From Paenibacillus sp. GSMTC-2017 (lineage in GTDB: Bacteria > Bacillota > Bacilli > Paenibacillales > Paenibacillaceae), in contig NZ_JAECMT010000001.1 in assembly GCF_016019935.1 (NCBI RefSeq), positions 62,022 to 126,021 of the forward strand: DNA of 64,000 nt. The letters run 5' to 3'. Positions 22,973-32,037 of this stretch are shown here, in pieces (within the stretch, counting starts at the first letter, position 1; every line of letters starts with the position of its first letter). The notes beneath the pieces were generated by a model. The model did no database searches. It saw only the letters and a program-made list of their open reading frames with translations, and was not told where the DNA came from. Both the position numbers and the translations under genes were made by a program.

Positions 22973-23023
22973 TTGATACAATAATGAATAGCTTCAGCTT
23001 TACTTCCCAAAGCAGGCAAGCAA

Positions 23024-23064
23024 AAAACAGCCTTCACTTTTTAATAAGTGGGGGCTGTTTCTTT
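23024..23064 (+). terminator. Intrinsic terminator after ahpF
   Basis: AAACAGCCTTCACTT pairs with AAGTGGGGGCTGTTT, followed by CTTTAG. Confidence 0.8.
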
Positions 23065-23245
23065 AGATTTTCATCATAACGCGAGAATTGAGCTTCAATT
23101 TATTTAACAGAAATATATATTTTTAGAAACACGTTACATTTTGATTGAAAATGTTTTATTATAAAACAACACACCTTAGAAATGACCCTACTTAACCTAG
23201 GGGGAATTGCGGGATTTCCTAAAACCATTTGAGAGGGGATTCAGT

Positions 23246-24718
23246 ATGATGAGGTTTAGAAAGGCGTTTGTAGTAATGCTTAGTATGATGCTTTTGTTTA
23301 GTTTTGTAATGGTTACGAATGCAAGTGAAGGAATTGGGGTTGGAGTTAATAAACCAATTAAAGCACAGGAGGAGAAACCGCTCATAACTAAAAGTGTACA
23401 TTATAGTAATCAACTCTCACGTTTAGACAATGATGATCGTCTTACTACCTCTGTACAAGCAGTAACTGAGCAAATTAATCTCAACTCACCCGCAACTGTC
23501 ACATTAAAAAAGGATTCCAATATCGTGCTGAAATCCGTTCAAGCAACAACCTCAACAGTAACTTCAGCTACATACTCCGGTACAATTACACAGACAGGTA
23601 CTTCACAATTTTTACACCCTATATATTTACAACCAGGTCAATTATTACAGGCTCGTTTGACTGGGCCAGCTTCGGCACAACTTGATTATGACTTATACTT
23701 ATATGAATTTAATATGAGTACAGGCGCTCTAAATCCAACTGAATTAGACTATTCCATCTATGGGACTTATATTAACAATTATCCGCAAGGTGCTGCAACA
23801 CTATCTGAAAATGTAGGCACACGTAATGCGATTACAACCCCAAAAGCTTATGCACTCAGGGTTTATGCTAAAACAGGATCAAGTAGTACTCTTCCTTATT
23901 ACTTGACCGTCGATGTTACATCCAGTTACGATGCATATGAACCGGATGAGAATGCTTTTAAAGCTTATACATTTGCCTTTGCAACTGGCGGTTCTACTCT
24001 TAATTCGCGTACCATTCACTCAAGCATTGACAATGATTGGTACAAAATCACTGTCCCTGCTACCCGCAACTATGATGCATTAAATATTAAACTTGATAGT
24101 ACGTCGGTAGGCTATGGTTATAAAGCTGAAGTTTATGGCGTTGATACTGGAAACAAATTAGTTCTCCTTCCGCATACAAACAACAATGTTGCCTTAGGCA
24201 CAGGAATCTATTATGTCAAAGTATCTACAACAAATCAGTTTTCAACGAGTCACTTGTATTCACTAACCATTCAACCTGTATTGCGCGCTGGTAGTATTTC
24301 GATTACTGGCTATAACTCATCTGCTAATGGACCGAATGACTACCCAAATTATAATCACGCAGGTGTCCATTATCGTGTTGATCAAAACAGTAGTTTTACG
24401 GTTAAGGGTATCGTTAAAACGACTGACAATTTACCAGTTGCTAATGCACTTGTAAGTATGACTTGGACCAATCCGAACTGGGTTGCAAGTACCGGATATC
24501 GGACTCGAACAGGAACGGCTTATACGGATCAGAACGGAAATTATAGCATTACTGTAACATTACCGCCTTCAACTGGAAGCATTTCACAATCGTTGCCAAT
24601 CTATTTTACCCACTATTTTGATTACACATCTGTTTTGGTTCAAGTAGCTGGAACTCCAGTTACAGCTTCGGATAATGTGTATCACTTTGCTTACAGCGTC
24701 TATAACGGTGGATCATAA
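23246..24718 (+). CDS. Secreted protein with PPC-like and Ig/carboxypeptidase-regulatory-like domains
   Basis: A 490-residue exported protein of unknown role. Signal peptide: basic MMRFRK then a hydrophobic stretch ending VTNA. After a low-complexity Thr/Ser-rich region there are two beta-rich modules that resemble bacterial pre-peptidase C-terminal (PPC) domains: QPGQLLQARLTGPASAQLDYDL with its partner, and EPDENAFKAYTF followed by SIDNDWYKITVPA. The last about 130 residues (FTVKGIVKTTDNLPVANALVSM, with GNYSITVTLPPS) look like a carboxypeptidase regulatory-like or Ig fold. No catalytic domain is seen, so it may be a surface binding protein or the accessory part of a secreted system. The ATG at 23246 follows GAGAGGGG; the frame is open further upstream without a ribosome site. 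Confidence 0.7.
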   Translation: MMRFRKAFVVMLSMMLLFSFVMVTNASEGIGVGVNKPIKAQEEKPLITKSVHYSNQLSRLDNDDRLTTSVQAVTEQINLNSPATVTLKKDSNIVLKSVQATTSTVTSATYSGTITQTGTSQFLHPIYLQPGQLLQARLTGPASAQLDYDLYLYEFNMSTGALNPTELDYSIYGTYINNYPQGAATLSENVGTRNAITTPKAYALRVYAKTGSSSTLPYYLTVDVTSSYDAYEPDENAFKAYTFAFATGGSTLNSRTIHSSIDNDWYKITVPATRNYDALNIKLDSTSVGYGYKAEVYGVDTGNKLVLLPHTNNNVALGTGIYYVKVSTTNQFSTSHLYSLTIQPVLRAGSISITGYNSSANGPNDYPNYNHAGVHYRVDQNSSFTVKGIVKTTDNLPVANALVSMTWTNPNWVASTGYRTRTGTAYTDQNGNYSITVTLPPSTGSISQSLPIYFTHYFDYTSVLVQVAGTPVTASDNVYHFAYSVYNGGS

Positions 24719-24765
24719 GACGAAGTGAGTTAGTTGAGTTACAATTATAAGCATTAAATAGGAAG

Positions 24766-24801
24766 CACCTCAAACATTGCATTTGTTTGAGGTGTTATTT
24801 A
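24766..24801 (+). terminator. Intrinsic terminator after the PPC-domain protein
   Basis: CACCTCAAAC pairs with GTTTGAGGTG, followed by TTATTT. Confidence 0.8.
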
Positions 24802-24900
24802 ATGATAGCTGTAATACAATAACGCATTCCAATACTAGATTATTTTTGATAAAATGGTTTGATATATCGATATTCCAATGAGCTAAAGGAGCTGTTGACA

Positions 24901-25563
24901 ATGGAAGTTTCAACTTACAGTGAATTTGTACAATTGGTTGAGAAATATAAGATTTTACCTTTCTCGGGTTTTGTTCCTGAATACCCATCACTATCTACTG
25001 CGGCAGTAAATGATCAATGGCATACTGACACCGATGCCGACCCCTGGCAGTGGCGAGTTAAGATTGTTAAAGATGGGGTTGCTGCTTATGGTAAGTTTTT
25101 TGGAGACAAACCATGCTTTATTCATAAAGATTTATTTCCTATTGTGAAAACTGTACTATCACTCAACAAAACGGTCGAAGATAGATTTAATGATGGTGAG
25201 CTTTCAAGAACAGCCCTTCAAATCTTTACAATTATAATAGAGCAAGGAAACATAGATTCACGGGAATTACGGAAGAAGTCAGGCTTGAATGCAAAAGAAG
25301 ATAAAAAAGAGTACGAAAAAGCACTAGTTGATCTTCAGAATTATGGTTATGTAGTTATCACTGGAGCAGCAAAACAAGGTGAAGATGATTCGGGTTGGAG
25401 CAGTATGTGTTATGAACCTGCGGACATTTGGTTTACCTCGGTAAATGGGAGCAAGGAACATGTCTCTATTGAGGACGCGAAAAGACTAATCTTAGTAGAG
25501 TTATCTCAAACCTGCACTGATAAATCCTTGAAGTATTTTACTAAAAAGTTGAAACTAAACTAA
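24901..25563 (+). CDS. AlkZ-related protein
   Basis: A 220-residue soluble protein. The pattern LPFSGFVPEYPSLSTA, DQWHTDTDADPWQWR, GVAAYGKFFGDKPCFIHKD is typical of the short AlkZ-related proteins of Bacillota, which share part of the winged-helix fold of the DNA glycosylase AlkZ/YcaQ but are shorter than the glycosylase (about 360-400 residues). Residues about 105-175 look like a winged helix (TALQIFTIIIEQGNIDSREL and KALVDLQNYGYVVITG). The catalytic QxQ/QxD motif of AlkZ is not apparent, so glycosylase activity should not be assumed. AAGGAG precedes the ATG. It is convergent with the next gene with only five bases between stops; CTAAAAATA/GATTTTTAG there may act as a weak shared hairpin. 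Confidence 0.65.
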   Translation: MEVSTYSEFVQLVEKYKILPFSGFVPEYPSLSTAAVNDQWHTDTDADPWQWRVKIVKDGVAAYGKFFGDKPCFIHKDLFPIVKTVLSLNKTVEDRFNDGELSRTALQIFTIIIEQGNIDSRELRKKSGLNAKEDKKEYEKALVDLQNYGYVVITGAAKQGEDDSGWSSMCYEPADIWFTSVNGSKEHVSIEDAKRLILVELSQTCTDKSLKYFTKKLKLN

Positions 25564-25568
25564 AAATA

Positions 25569-27104
25569 TCAACGATTTTTAGCTTCCCCAAATATCATCG
25601 AATCTGTCATCATTTCTGTTGGTGCGTGATTATCCGATAAAATCGTTCCATTCGAATATTTTTCTTTTACGATTGGAATTAGAGTCTCCGGCCATTTGTT
25701 ACGCACCGCCGCTAATGGGGATGATGAAGGAATCCTTTTTAATTGTTCCAAATCTAACGGATTTGTGGAGCCCAGCAACAAATAATTATAATCACCTCGC
25801 ACTTTAGTTAAGTACGTATATGGAAAGACATGTTGAACAGTTTTCGTAAGTGATGCGAGTAAAAGCGAATCTGGATTTGTTGCATTTATATTCATTGCTA
25901 GTAACCCGTTAGTATTTAAGTGTTCATGTACCTTCTGAAAAAATTCTATTGTTGAAAGATGGAAAGGGATATAGATTTGTTGAGAATAGCAGTCAACAAT
26001 AATCGCATCATATCTCTTATCCGTATTATTGATAAAAACACGGGCGTCATTCGTTATAATGCTAGCATCATTAGGTTGTAAACCGAAGTAACGAGGACCT
26101 AGTTTCACCACTTCAGCATCTAACTCCACTCCAGTAATATGGATCTCTGGTAAAAGAGGCTTTGAATATTTTGCTATCAAATGTGACGTTGTTCCTCCAG
26201 CTGCGCCTAATATTAATATTTCTTTGGTAGAGGATTTGGACAGAAAAGGAACCATCGTAAAGTCGTTATAATAATCTTCGTATGCTAACGAATCTCCCGC
26301 ACGACGTACAGACTGTACACCACCACCTTCGTTATAAACTAAACTTATATCTCCATCAGTACTCTCAGTCACCCGAATGTATTGATAAAGTGAATCTTTT
26401 GACCAAAGAATCTTTTGTCCTCCAACAAATTTTTCTTTACTGTTAGTGACAAAATAAAGTGTGATCGGCAAAATAAGGAGGAGGACAAGCCATTTCTGAC
26501 GGTTTTTCCGAAGCCCCCAAGCACTCAGTAAAATTAAAAAACTAGACCAAATAAAAATTGTCTCCCTTGAACCCAAAAACGGTATCGTTACAAATGCAGT
26601 TCCAAACGTTCCAAATAAACTCCCCAGTGTAGAGCATGCATACAGATTTCCAGCGATCTTCCCAATCTCATCCCTTTCTGAAGCAATGATTCGAAGGATC
26701 ATTGGATTTAACATGCCGAGTAGAACAATAGGTGGAGAGAAGACAAGTAATATAGCAAAAAACGAACAAATAATGATCCAAACAGGTGTACTCATGATTC
26801 CAGCGGTAAGAAATGAGAAAAGGAATTTGCACCATAAAGGTAGGAAAGAACTCATTATTCCAGCTACAAGAGAAAGAATCATAATCCACTTTCCGTCAGG
26901 ACGTTTATCCGCCCACTTGCCCCCAACCCAATAACCAATAGACAACGAAAGCAGAATAAGTCCAATAATGTTAGCCCAAACGATCATAGAAGTTCCGAAA
27001 TAAGGGGCTAAAAAGCGTGAAGCAGCAATTTCAAGCGCCATTATAGATGCGCCTGTTATAAATACATAAACGTAAAGAAATGTTGCCGAATATTTGGTTT
27101 GCAC
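25569..27104 (-). CDS. Fused membrane protein/spermidine synthase-like methyltransferase-fold protein
   Basis: A 511-residue protein. The N-terminal about 210 residues have six or seven membrane segments (ASIMALEIAASRFLAPYFGTS, GLILLSLSIGYWVGG, and others), and the C-terminal about 280 residues are a spermidine-synthase-like Rossmann domain: SLVYNEGGGVQSVRR, ILILGAAGGTTSHLI (nucleotide loop), ITGVELDAEVVKLG, VFINNTDKRYDAIIVDCYSQ. This is the fused MFS/spermidine synthase architecture. The substrate is uncertain; such fusions may not make spermidine. GTG at 27104 was chosen because AAGGGGAC lies about 8 bases upstream; an ATG at 27131 in frame has no ribosome site. Confidence 0.82.
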   Translation of the reverse strand: MQTKYSATFLYVYVFITGASIMALEIAASRFLAPYFGTSMIVWANIIGLILLSLSIGYWVGGKWADKRPDGKWIMILSLVAGIMSSFLPLWCKFLFSFLTAGIMSTPVWIIICSFFAILLVFSPPIVLLGMLNPMILRIIASERDEIGKIAGNLYACSTLGSLFGTFGTAFVTIPFLGSRETIFIWSSFLILLSAWGLRKNRQKWLVLLLILPITLYFVTNSKEKFVGGQKILWSKDSLYQYIRVTESTDGDISLVYNEGGGVQSVRRAGDSLAYEDYYNDFTMVPFLSKSSTKEILILGAAGGTTSHLIAKYSKPLLPEIHITGVELDAEVVKLGPRYFGLQPNDASIITNDARVFINNTDKRYDAIIVDCYSQQIYIPFHLSTIEFFQKVHEHLNTNGLLAMNINATNPDSLLLASLTKTVQHVFPYTYLTKVRGDYNYLLLGSTNPLDLEQLKRIPSSSPLAAVRNKWPETLIPIVKEKYSNGTILSDNHAPTEMMTDSMIFGEAKNR

Positions 27105-27345
27105 AATACAAGTCCCCTTTTTCCATTTCACCCAGTACCTACATTCTCATTATTATTTTCCAAATTCAGTTATTTCATTCTGCAGTTGGACGCGAATGAT
27201 AACTCAATAATCAAAATGAAAAACGGTTAAAAGTCGACTATAGACGTTTAGTACCATCCATAAATTTTTATTTAATGTACGATGTTACTACTAACTCCTA
27301 TTAGTTGAAGAATTGATGACCAAAAATAAACAACTGGAGGCTAAG

Positions 27346-27873
27346 ATGTACTTAAATACGGAAAGATTAACGATTCGTAAATTTCACTCATCAGACTGGC
27401 AAGCTGTTTTTGACTATACTTCAGACAGTAATGTTATGAGATATATACCTGAAGGAGTATTTACTGAACAAGATGCAAAAGATTTTGTGAATAAAAACAG
27501 TGGTGAACATGCAACAAAATACGCTGTAATTCTAAATGAGACAAATATACTAATTGGTCATATGGCTTTTCATTCATGGTACGGCGAGATAGCATATGAG
27601 GTTGGCTGGGTGTTTCATCCCGATTACTACAATAACGGTTATGCGACAGAAGCTACACGTGCGATAGTTAAGTACGCTTTTGAAATATTGAATATCCACC
27701 GAATCATCGCTACTTGTCAGCCGCAAAATATTCCTTCTTATCGCATTATGGAGAAAGTCGGCATGAAAAAAGAAGCTCATTTTAAGAAGTGCATACCTGC
27801 GAATTTCATTATGGGCACAGAGTGGTGGGACGAATATTTATACGCTATTTTAAAAGAAGAGTGGATTTCATAG
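27346..27873 (+). CDS. GNAT family N-acetyltransferase (RimJ/RimL type)
   Basis: A 175-residue soluble acetyltransferase. It starts with the RimJ/RimL-like YLNTERLTIRKFHSSDW, has the acetyl-CoA binding strand and loop GWVFHPDYYNNGYATEA, and ends with IIATCQPQNIPSYRIMEKVG, the conserved beta5-alpha4 region. GGAGG lies six bases before the ATG. The next gene, a phosphotransferase, starts 20 bases downstream, so the two probably form an operon. The acceptor could be an amino group on a protein or small molecule and cannot be told. Confidence 0.88.
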   Translation: MYLNTERLTIRKFHSSDWQAVFDYTSDSNVMRYIPEGVFTEQDAKDFVNKNSGEHATKYAVILNETNILIGHMAFHSWYGEIAYEVGWVFHPDYYNNGYATEATRAIVKYAFEILNIHRIIATCQPQNIPSYRIMEKVGMKKEAHFKKCIPANFIMGTEWWDEYLYAILKEEWIS

Positions 27874-27893
27874 ATGAAACGGAGTGATATAGT

Positions 27894-28703
27894 TTGTCTG
27901 AAAATGAAGTGATACTACCAGGCGGTAACGTCAACCAAGTGTTACGTATTGGAGATACCATACACCGTAGTGCCAAAAAAAATCAATATGTACACGATCT
28001 ACTTTTACATTTGGAAAAATGCGGATTCAGCAAAGCACCACGTTTTCTCGGCATAGATGAACAGGGACGTGAGATGCTTACTTTTATCCCAGGAGTGGTT
28101 CCTGGTAATGACTATCCTGACATTCCATCTTACATGTGGTCAGATGCTTCGTTAATAGAAATAGCAAAATTACAACGGCAATTTCACGATGCAACTGTAG
28201 GTTTTACTTCTGAAGCAATGCCAACAAACGCATATCCTGATTCAACATTAAATGAGATCGTTTGTCATAACGATGCCGCACCGTATAATATAGTTTTTAG
28301 TGATCAACACCCATCAGCACTTATCGACTTTGACTTAGCTAGCCCAGGACCTCGAATTTGGGATATCGTGTATACACTCTATACAACCGTGCCATTATCT
28401 AGTTTCGAGCCAACTGGAACAGATGAGAGCTCAACAATATCCTATAGTCCCGAGCTACATGCTGAAAATCGAAGACGACGTATAACATTATTTTTCGAGC
28501 ATTATGGGATCGAAGTTCCCAATAACCTAAAAGAGTGGGTAATTGAGCGGATTCAAGCTATGTGTGCAACACTTACGAAAGGTGCTGATGATAGGGAAAC
28601 AGCCTTTGTAAAACTAGTAGAAGAGGGTCATTTATCACATTATGAGCAAGAAATTTCGTTTTTGACTTTACATTTCGACGATTGGTCACTAACGAAAGGT
28701 TAA
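27894..28703 (+). CDS. Phosphotransferase of the aminoglycoside phosphotransferase family
   Basis: A 269-residue kinase-like protein. The catalytic loop is IVCHNDAAPYNIVF (catalytic Asp in HND) and the metal-binding loop is LIDFDLASPGPRIWDIVY, as in APH(3')-like and choline-kinase-like enzymes (PF01636). The N-terminal lobe is short (GNVNQVLRIGDTIHRSA), which is usual for small unassigned members. The TTG start has GGAG nine bases upstream; no ATG is better placed. Likely co-transcribed with the GNAT gene before it. A resistance role is possible but unsupported. Confidence 0.85.
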   Translation: MSENEVILPGGNVNQVLRIGDTIHRSAKKNQYVHDLLLHLEKCGFSKAPRFLGIDEQGREMLTFIPGVVPGNDYPDIPSYMWSDASLIEIAKLQRQFHDATVGFTSEAMPTNAYPDSTLNEIVCHNDAAPYNIVFSDQHPSALIDFDLASPGPRIWDIVYTLYTTVPLSSFEPTGTDESSTISYSPELHAENRRRRITLFFEHYGIEVPNNLKEWVIERIQAMCATLTKGADDRETAFVKLVEEGHLSHYEQEISFLTLHFDDWSLTKG

Positions 28704-28999
28704 CAATACAATGAGCAATCATTCTTGTAACGTAATGCTACAGCACATAAGAAACGAGGAAGAGGCTACCGATAGGTGAAAAAAGTACGAAAGTTCCGTT
28801 AGTGATAAAATGGTCGTTTCTGTTTTGGCTCATTGCAATCGCAGCAGAGGTTTTTTAAATGTTCATCGCTGTAATTGAAATGCTATCTGAAGACTCGGAG
28901 ACTGGGCACGAATCACATTGGCAGTTATTGAAAGGGAATTCTAATACGGAAGTTAGCAATGATATGAATATATACTCCACATTGTTCGGCATTCGTAAT
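28704..28999 (+). other. Non-coding stretch with a probable membrane-protein remnant
   Basis: About 300 bases without an intact gene. From about 28777 one frame reads KSTKVPLVIKWSFLFWLI then AIAAEVF before a stop, and the next frame segment reads on through MFIAVIEMLSEDSE; it looks like the N-terminal end of a small membrane protein broken by a stop. I recognise no family. Confidence 0.3.
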
Positions 29000-29093
29000 C
29001 ATTAATCTTTTATATCCGAATATAGAAAATAGACTTGCAGATACAGAAATACAAGTCGAGGGATTTTATTGATATATTATACAGGAAAAGACA
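29000..29093 (+). pseudogene. Fragment of a duplicated shikimate kinase gene
   Basis: About 94 bases are clearly homologous to 32349-32442 inside the intact shikimate kinase gene: CATTAATCTTT, AATATAGAAAA, AGACTTGCA, ATACAGA, and ACAAGTCGAGGGAT occur in the same order, with scattered substitutions and small indels that destroy the frame. It corresponds to the segment after the kinase's central sheet (NLSHPNIEKRL region). The rest of the gene is absent here. Confidence 0.7.
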
Positions 29094-29125
29094 TTTTTTT
29101 GTTCCTGTTTTTAACATTCCCTAAA

Positions 29126-29183
29126 GAAGGGGCTGTCCAGTCAGTCAGTTACACTGACTTTCTGGACAGCCCCTTCATTTTTG
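29126..29183. terminator. Strong bidirectional terminator
   Basis: GAAGGGGCTGTCCAG (29126-29140) pairs with CTGGACAGCCCCTTC (29162-29176), with an inner TCAGT/ACTGA stem and a T run downstream on the plus strand. It can end transcripts from either side. Confidence 0.85.
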
Positions 29184-29246
29184 TTTGGAAGACTTTAATC
29201 TCACGCAAGTAAAAAACCTTTTCCACCCAGAAATCGATGAGTTTCT

Positions 29247-30266
29247 TTACGGTGCGTTTACAGCTTTAGGAGAGCTGACGATGAATGGAAATTGTGCGTT
29301 TAGCGGCACGGTGATCATATAATACTGGCTCGGATCTGTGCCTGCTTCGGCAGGTAGAGAGATGGTTGTATCCAACATCTCTTTTTCTTTTATTTCCCAA
29401 TACAATTCCAGACTATTCTCAAAAGGTACGGGTTCGTGATTGCGAAATAGAACTGTCGCATACTGGCCTGGTTCCCCGGTTCCCCGTAACACTAGTTTCG
29501 TTGACTCATTGGCCAAAAGCGCGAGAGAAGGCAACTGAATAAAGGAGATCTCCGACCTTTCCTGAGAGAGGGCGACACTGACGTTGCCGACATCCAGTGA
29601 ACCGGTGTAAGTGGACGGAATCGGCTTGACTGGTGCGAACGATAAATCGGGTTGTTCAGCGCTCTTGCTGACAGTCGGGGATTGGACCGCCTTCTGCATC
29701 GACAGTGTAAAGAAGCCGACATGAGGCTGTTTTTCTCCCGGCAACTCATCCATCCGATTCACCAAGACAATGAATAGTTCGCGTTTGGCAACCGCAGTAG
29801 TTTCTGTTTCAAGCGTGATCGGCACGTTCAGAACGGATTTGGATGGCATGCTCTGTGTGTACAAATACGTTTTATCTTCGCTGTTGTCGACCCGATATTG
29901 CTGCAGCTTGCCGTCGAGAAACAGGAGGAGGCCAACCCTATCCTGAATGTCTGTCGCATTCGCTAGCGACACGACCACTTGAAGCTGATTGTCCTTGTCC
30001 GGCTTCAGCGACTCAGTAGAGATAAACTTACCGTTCCACTCGTACAAGCGAAGCCCGTATCCGGTCATCATACTCGGATCGCTCGGTACGTTCCGTTTGG
30101 TCGTGTCCTCGATTTGATGGTTAAAGTCACTGACATCAATCAGTTCAGAAGGAGTGACGACCGGCTGGTCGTCATCGGAACCGTCTCGCTTTGTCAAAAA
30201 ATACACCAGAAGCACGATTCCGATGACAATGACGTAACCCGCTATTTTGATGGCATTATTTTTCAT
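29247..30266 (-). CDS. Membrane-anchored protein of unknown function
   Basis: A 339-residue protein with one N-terminal membrane helix (residues about 8-25, IAGYVIVIGIVLLVYFLT) and the remainder predicted outside the membrane. The exported part has an acidic linker, two beta-rich segments (LQVVVSLANATDIQDRVGL and STKLVLRGTGEPGQYATVLF) and a Pro/Ser-rich middle. I do not recognise a family. GAGGA-type site CCAGGAGAAC precedes the ATG. The base composition is visibly more GC-rich than in flanking genes, as is the next gene upstream, suggesting they came in together. A terminator-like hairpin separates them, so they may be partly uncoupled. Confidence 0.6.
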   Translation of the reverse strand: MKNNAIKIAGYVIVIGIVLLVYFLTKRDGSDDDQPVVTPSELIDVSDFNHQIEDTTKRNVPSDPSMMTGYGLRLYEWNGKFISTESLKPDKDNQLQVVVSLANATDIQDRVGLLLFLDGKLQQYRVDNSEDKTYLYTQSMPSKSVLNVPITLETETTAVAKRELFIVLVNRMDELPGEKQPHVGFFTLSMQKAVQSPTVSKSAEQPDLSFAPVKPIPSTYTGSLDVGNVSVALSQERSEISFIQLPSLALLANESTKLVLRGTGEPGQYATVLFRNHEPVPFENSLELYWEIKEKEMLDTTISLPAEAGTDPSQYYMITVPLNAQFPFIVSSPKAVNAP

Positions 30267-30319
30267 GAGTTCTCCTGGGAAGATCGTTATTATGTAAATC
30301 CGAAATTATATTGCGGAAA

Positions 30320-30347
30320 ACCCCTGCGGCATCATTGCACAGGGGCT
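30320..30347 (-). terminator. Hairpin between two minus-strand genes
   Basis: CCCCTG and CAGGGG arms with a partly paired GCGGC/GCA middle; on the minus strand it is followed by TTTTCC. Probably a terminator or attenuator after the 143-residue secreted protein gene. Confidence 0.55.
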
Positions 30348-30356
30348 ATGATTGAT

Positions 30357-30788
30357 TTAGAAAAAAACTTGCAAACTCGTGCCCCAGGTGCCGTACGTCG
30401 GATCTGTGTAAAAGTGCGAGCTGTAGGCTACGGTAGCATTGCGATTAGGAGCTTTCAATTCCGCACCGATGAACTTCGGCGTATAGAACCAGGGCATATG
30501 ATAGCGACTGTCGCTAAATGTGATGGAAGAGCCTCCATTATAGAAGAGATGGATACCTACCTGAGAATAAGAAGAATTAGGAGTGTTTGTTGACGCATCG
30601 CAAAGCGTGTTAGCATAAGCATTGTCATTTCCGGAAACATCGACACCACCATTGTAAGCAAGAACTTGAGCCGAACACTTCGTTGGCGTGCCGGACGTAG
30701 TTCCCGTAGTGTAATTGTAATTGTAAGCCATCGCGCTCGTGCTGAATAAGAGAGTGAGTGCTAGCAAACTTAAAATTTTCTTTTTCAT
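30357..30788 (-). CDS. Small secreted protein of unknown function
   Basis: A 143-residue exported protein. MKKKILSLLALTLLFSTSAMA is a clear signal peptide with a cleavage site after AMA. The mature part is Tyr, Asn, Ser and Thr rich (YNYNYTTGTTSG) with two cysteines (KCSAQ and LCDAS) that could form one disulfide, and aromatic-rich beta pattern near the end (RYHMPWFYTPKF, YSSHFYTDPTYGTWG). No family recognised. It may share a history with the downstream membrane-anchored protein, since both have higher GC than the surroundings. Confidence 0.6.
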   Translation of the reverse strand: MKKKILSLLALTLLFSTSAMAYNYNYTTGTTSGTPTKCSAQVLAYNGGVDVSGNDNAYANTLCDASTNTPNSSYSQVGIHLFYNGGSSITFSDSRYHMPWFYTPKFIGAELKAPNRNATVAYSSHFYTDPTYGTWGTSLQVFF

Positions 30789-31135
30789 AATTAATCCAAC
30801 CCTTCATTTTTTATTGATGATCCCCAAAAGATATCCTATTAGGGTTCATTACCCGTTCTGTTAAACTGCTGGAGTACATTGATCCCTCCCTTTGAATGAA
30901 GATGAGCAGACAACATAAATTCGCTGCTGACGGTGTTTTATGTACTTTTCCGTAAAGTTTGTTGCCTACATGTAACTTTAGTAAACAATAGCGTCATATG
31001 ATAAGTGACGATCGTCATATCTAAATTACAAACGCATACTTTTATCAAAGAATTGCATTGTTTACTGTAGATTAAATAAAAAGAGGCGTTATCCAATATC
31101 TGAACTGTGACCCGTAAGATAGACACTTTGAAAAA
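30789..31135. other. Intergenic region with a possible insertion-sequence end
   Basis: About 350 bases without a gene. The left part carries the leader and promoter of the minus-strand secreted protein. At 31102-31140 the sequence CTGAACTGTGACCCGTAAGA followed by the hairpin GACACTTT (31122-31129)/AAAGTGTC (31133-31140) resembles the terminal region of IS3-type elements as I remember them; no transposase remains. Confidence 0.3.
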
Positions 31136-31411
31136 GTGTCCCTCTTAAGGACGGCTATCATTATTACACTTATTTGGATAATCGTAAAATGTATCTGGGG
31201 AAAAAACTGGGCTCGTATAACATTGGCAATACCTCTTTGTTTAGTAACTTTTTCCTTAGTCATCGATCCAATCCAATGGTTATTGGAAGGTAATTCTATT
31301 ACACAAGCTTTTTCTGGTATTAGTCGAATTATTCACTTAACCTCCGTTATCCTTGCATTAATACTCATGTTTCAGCCCTCTGCTAATAAATACTATCGAA
31401 AACCGGATTGA
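31136..31411 (+). CDS. Small membrane protein, probably 5'-truncated
   Basis: A 91-residue hydrophobic protein with three predicted membrane segments (TAIIITLIWIIVKCIWG, ITLAIPLCLVTFSLVIDP, LTSVILALILMFQP) and a short charged tail. The only start in frame is GTG at 31136, which lies inside a hairpin resembling an insertion-sequence end and has no ribosome site, so the true N-terminus was probably lost by an insertion and deletion event. No family recognised. Confidence 0.4.
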   Translation: MSLLRTAIIITLIWIIVKCIWGKNWARITLAIPLCLVTFSLVIDPIQWLLEGNSITQAFSGISRIIHLTSVILALILMFQPSANKYYRKPD

Positions 31412-31522
31412 TCGAGTCAGATATATTTTCAAAACAATTGACGTAAAATTACCATTATTATACTTATAAACTAGGTAAACCCTTAATTCAAGCACATTCA
31501 TTTATACAACAGGAGGTAATCA

Positions 31523-31965
31523 ATGTACAATCTAAAAGATCGAACAATTACAGCCGATAGATTGATATTATGGCCATTTGAATTATCAGATGCTGAACGC
31601 GTCTATGAGCTCTGCAATAATTACAATGTCTTCAAAAGTACGTTGACTCTACCGTTTCCTTATCCATTGGAATGTGCAATATCTTGGATCCAAACTCATG
31701 AAGAAAACTATAAACGATTTCATATTGGATAGGAGAGGAATATTGGGGTAGAGGTTATGCAACTGAAGCATCAAAGGCGATCATCTCTTTTGCATTTTCA
31801 GAAAAGAATTACCACAAAGTATTTGTGAGATACTTTGCATCAAATCCAAGCTCTGGACGGGTTATGTAAAAATCTGGCATGGTGCAAGAAGGTGTTTTAC
31901 TACAGCATGTCTATAAAGAAAATAAGTTTGAAGAACTTTATCACTATGGAATTATAAACGCTTAA
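31523..31965 (+). pseudogene. Broken RimJ/RimL-type GNAT acetyltransferase
   Basis: The N-terminal 69 residues (DRTITADRLILWPFELSDAE through HEENYKRFHIG) are followed at once in another frame by IGEEYWGRGYATEASKAII, the acetyl-CoA binding region. About 40-50 residues between these parts are deleted, a TAA interrupts the second part (GRVM then stop then KSGMVQEGVLLQH), and the normal C-terminus ends at 31965. AGGAGG precedes the original ATG. The gene cannot make a complete enzyme. Confidence 0.8.
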
Positions 31966-32037
31966 GAGAGCGTAAAACATGTTGTGTAATCAGATATTTC
32001 ACGCTCTTCAAATAACGATCCTAGGAAAGGTGAAGTC

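Noticed and set aside
29979-30593. A 204-residue plus-strand frame across two minus-strand genes
   Set aside because: It spans the intergenic hairpin, has no ribosome site and lacks any motif; the minus-strand proteins have a signal peptide or membrane anchor.
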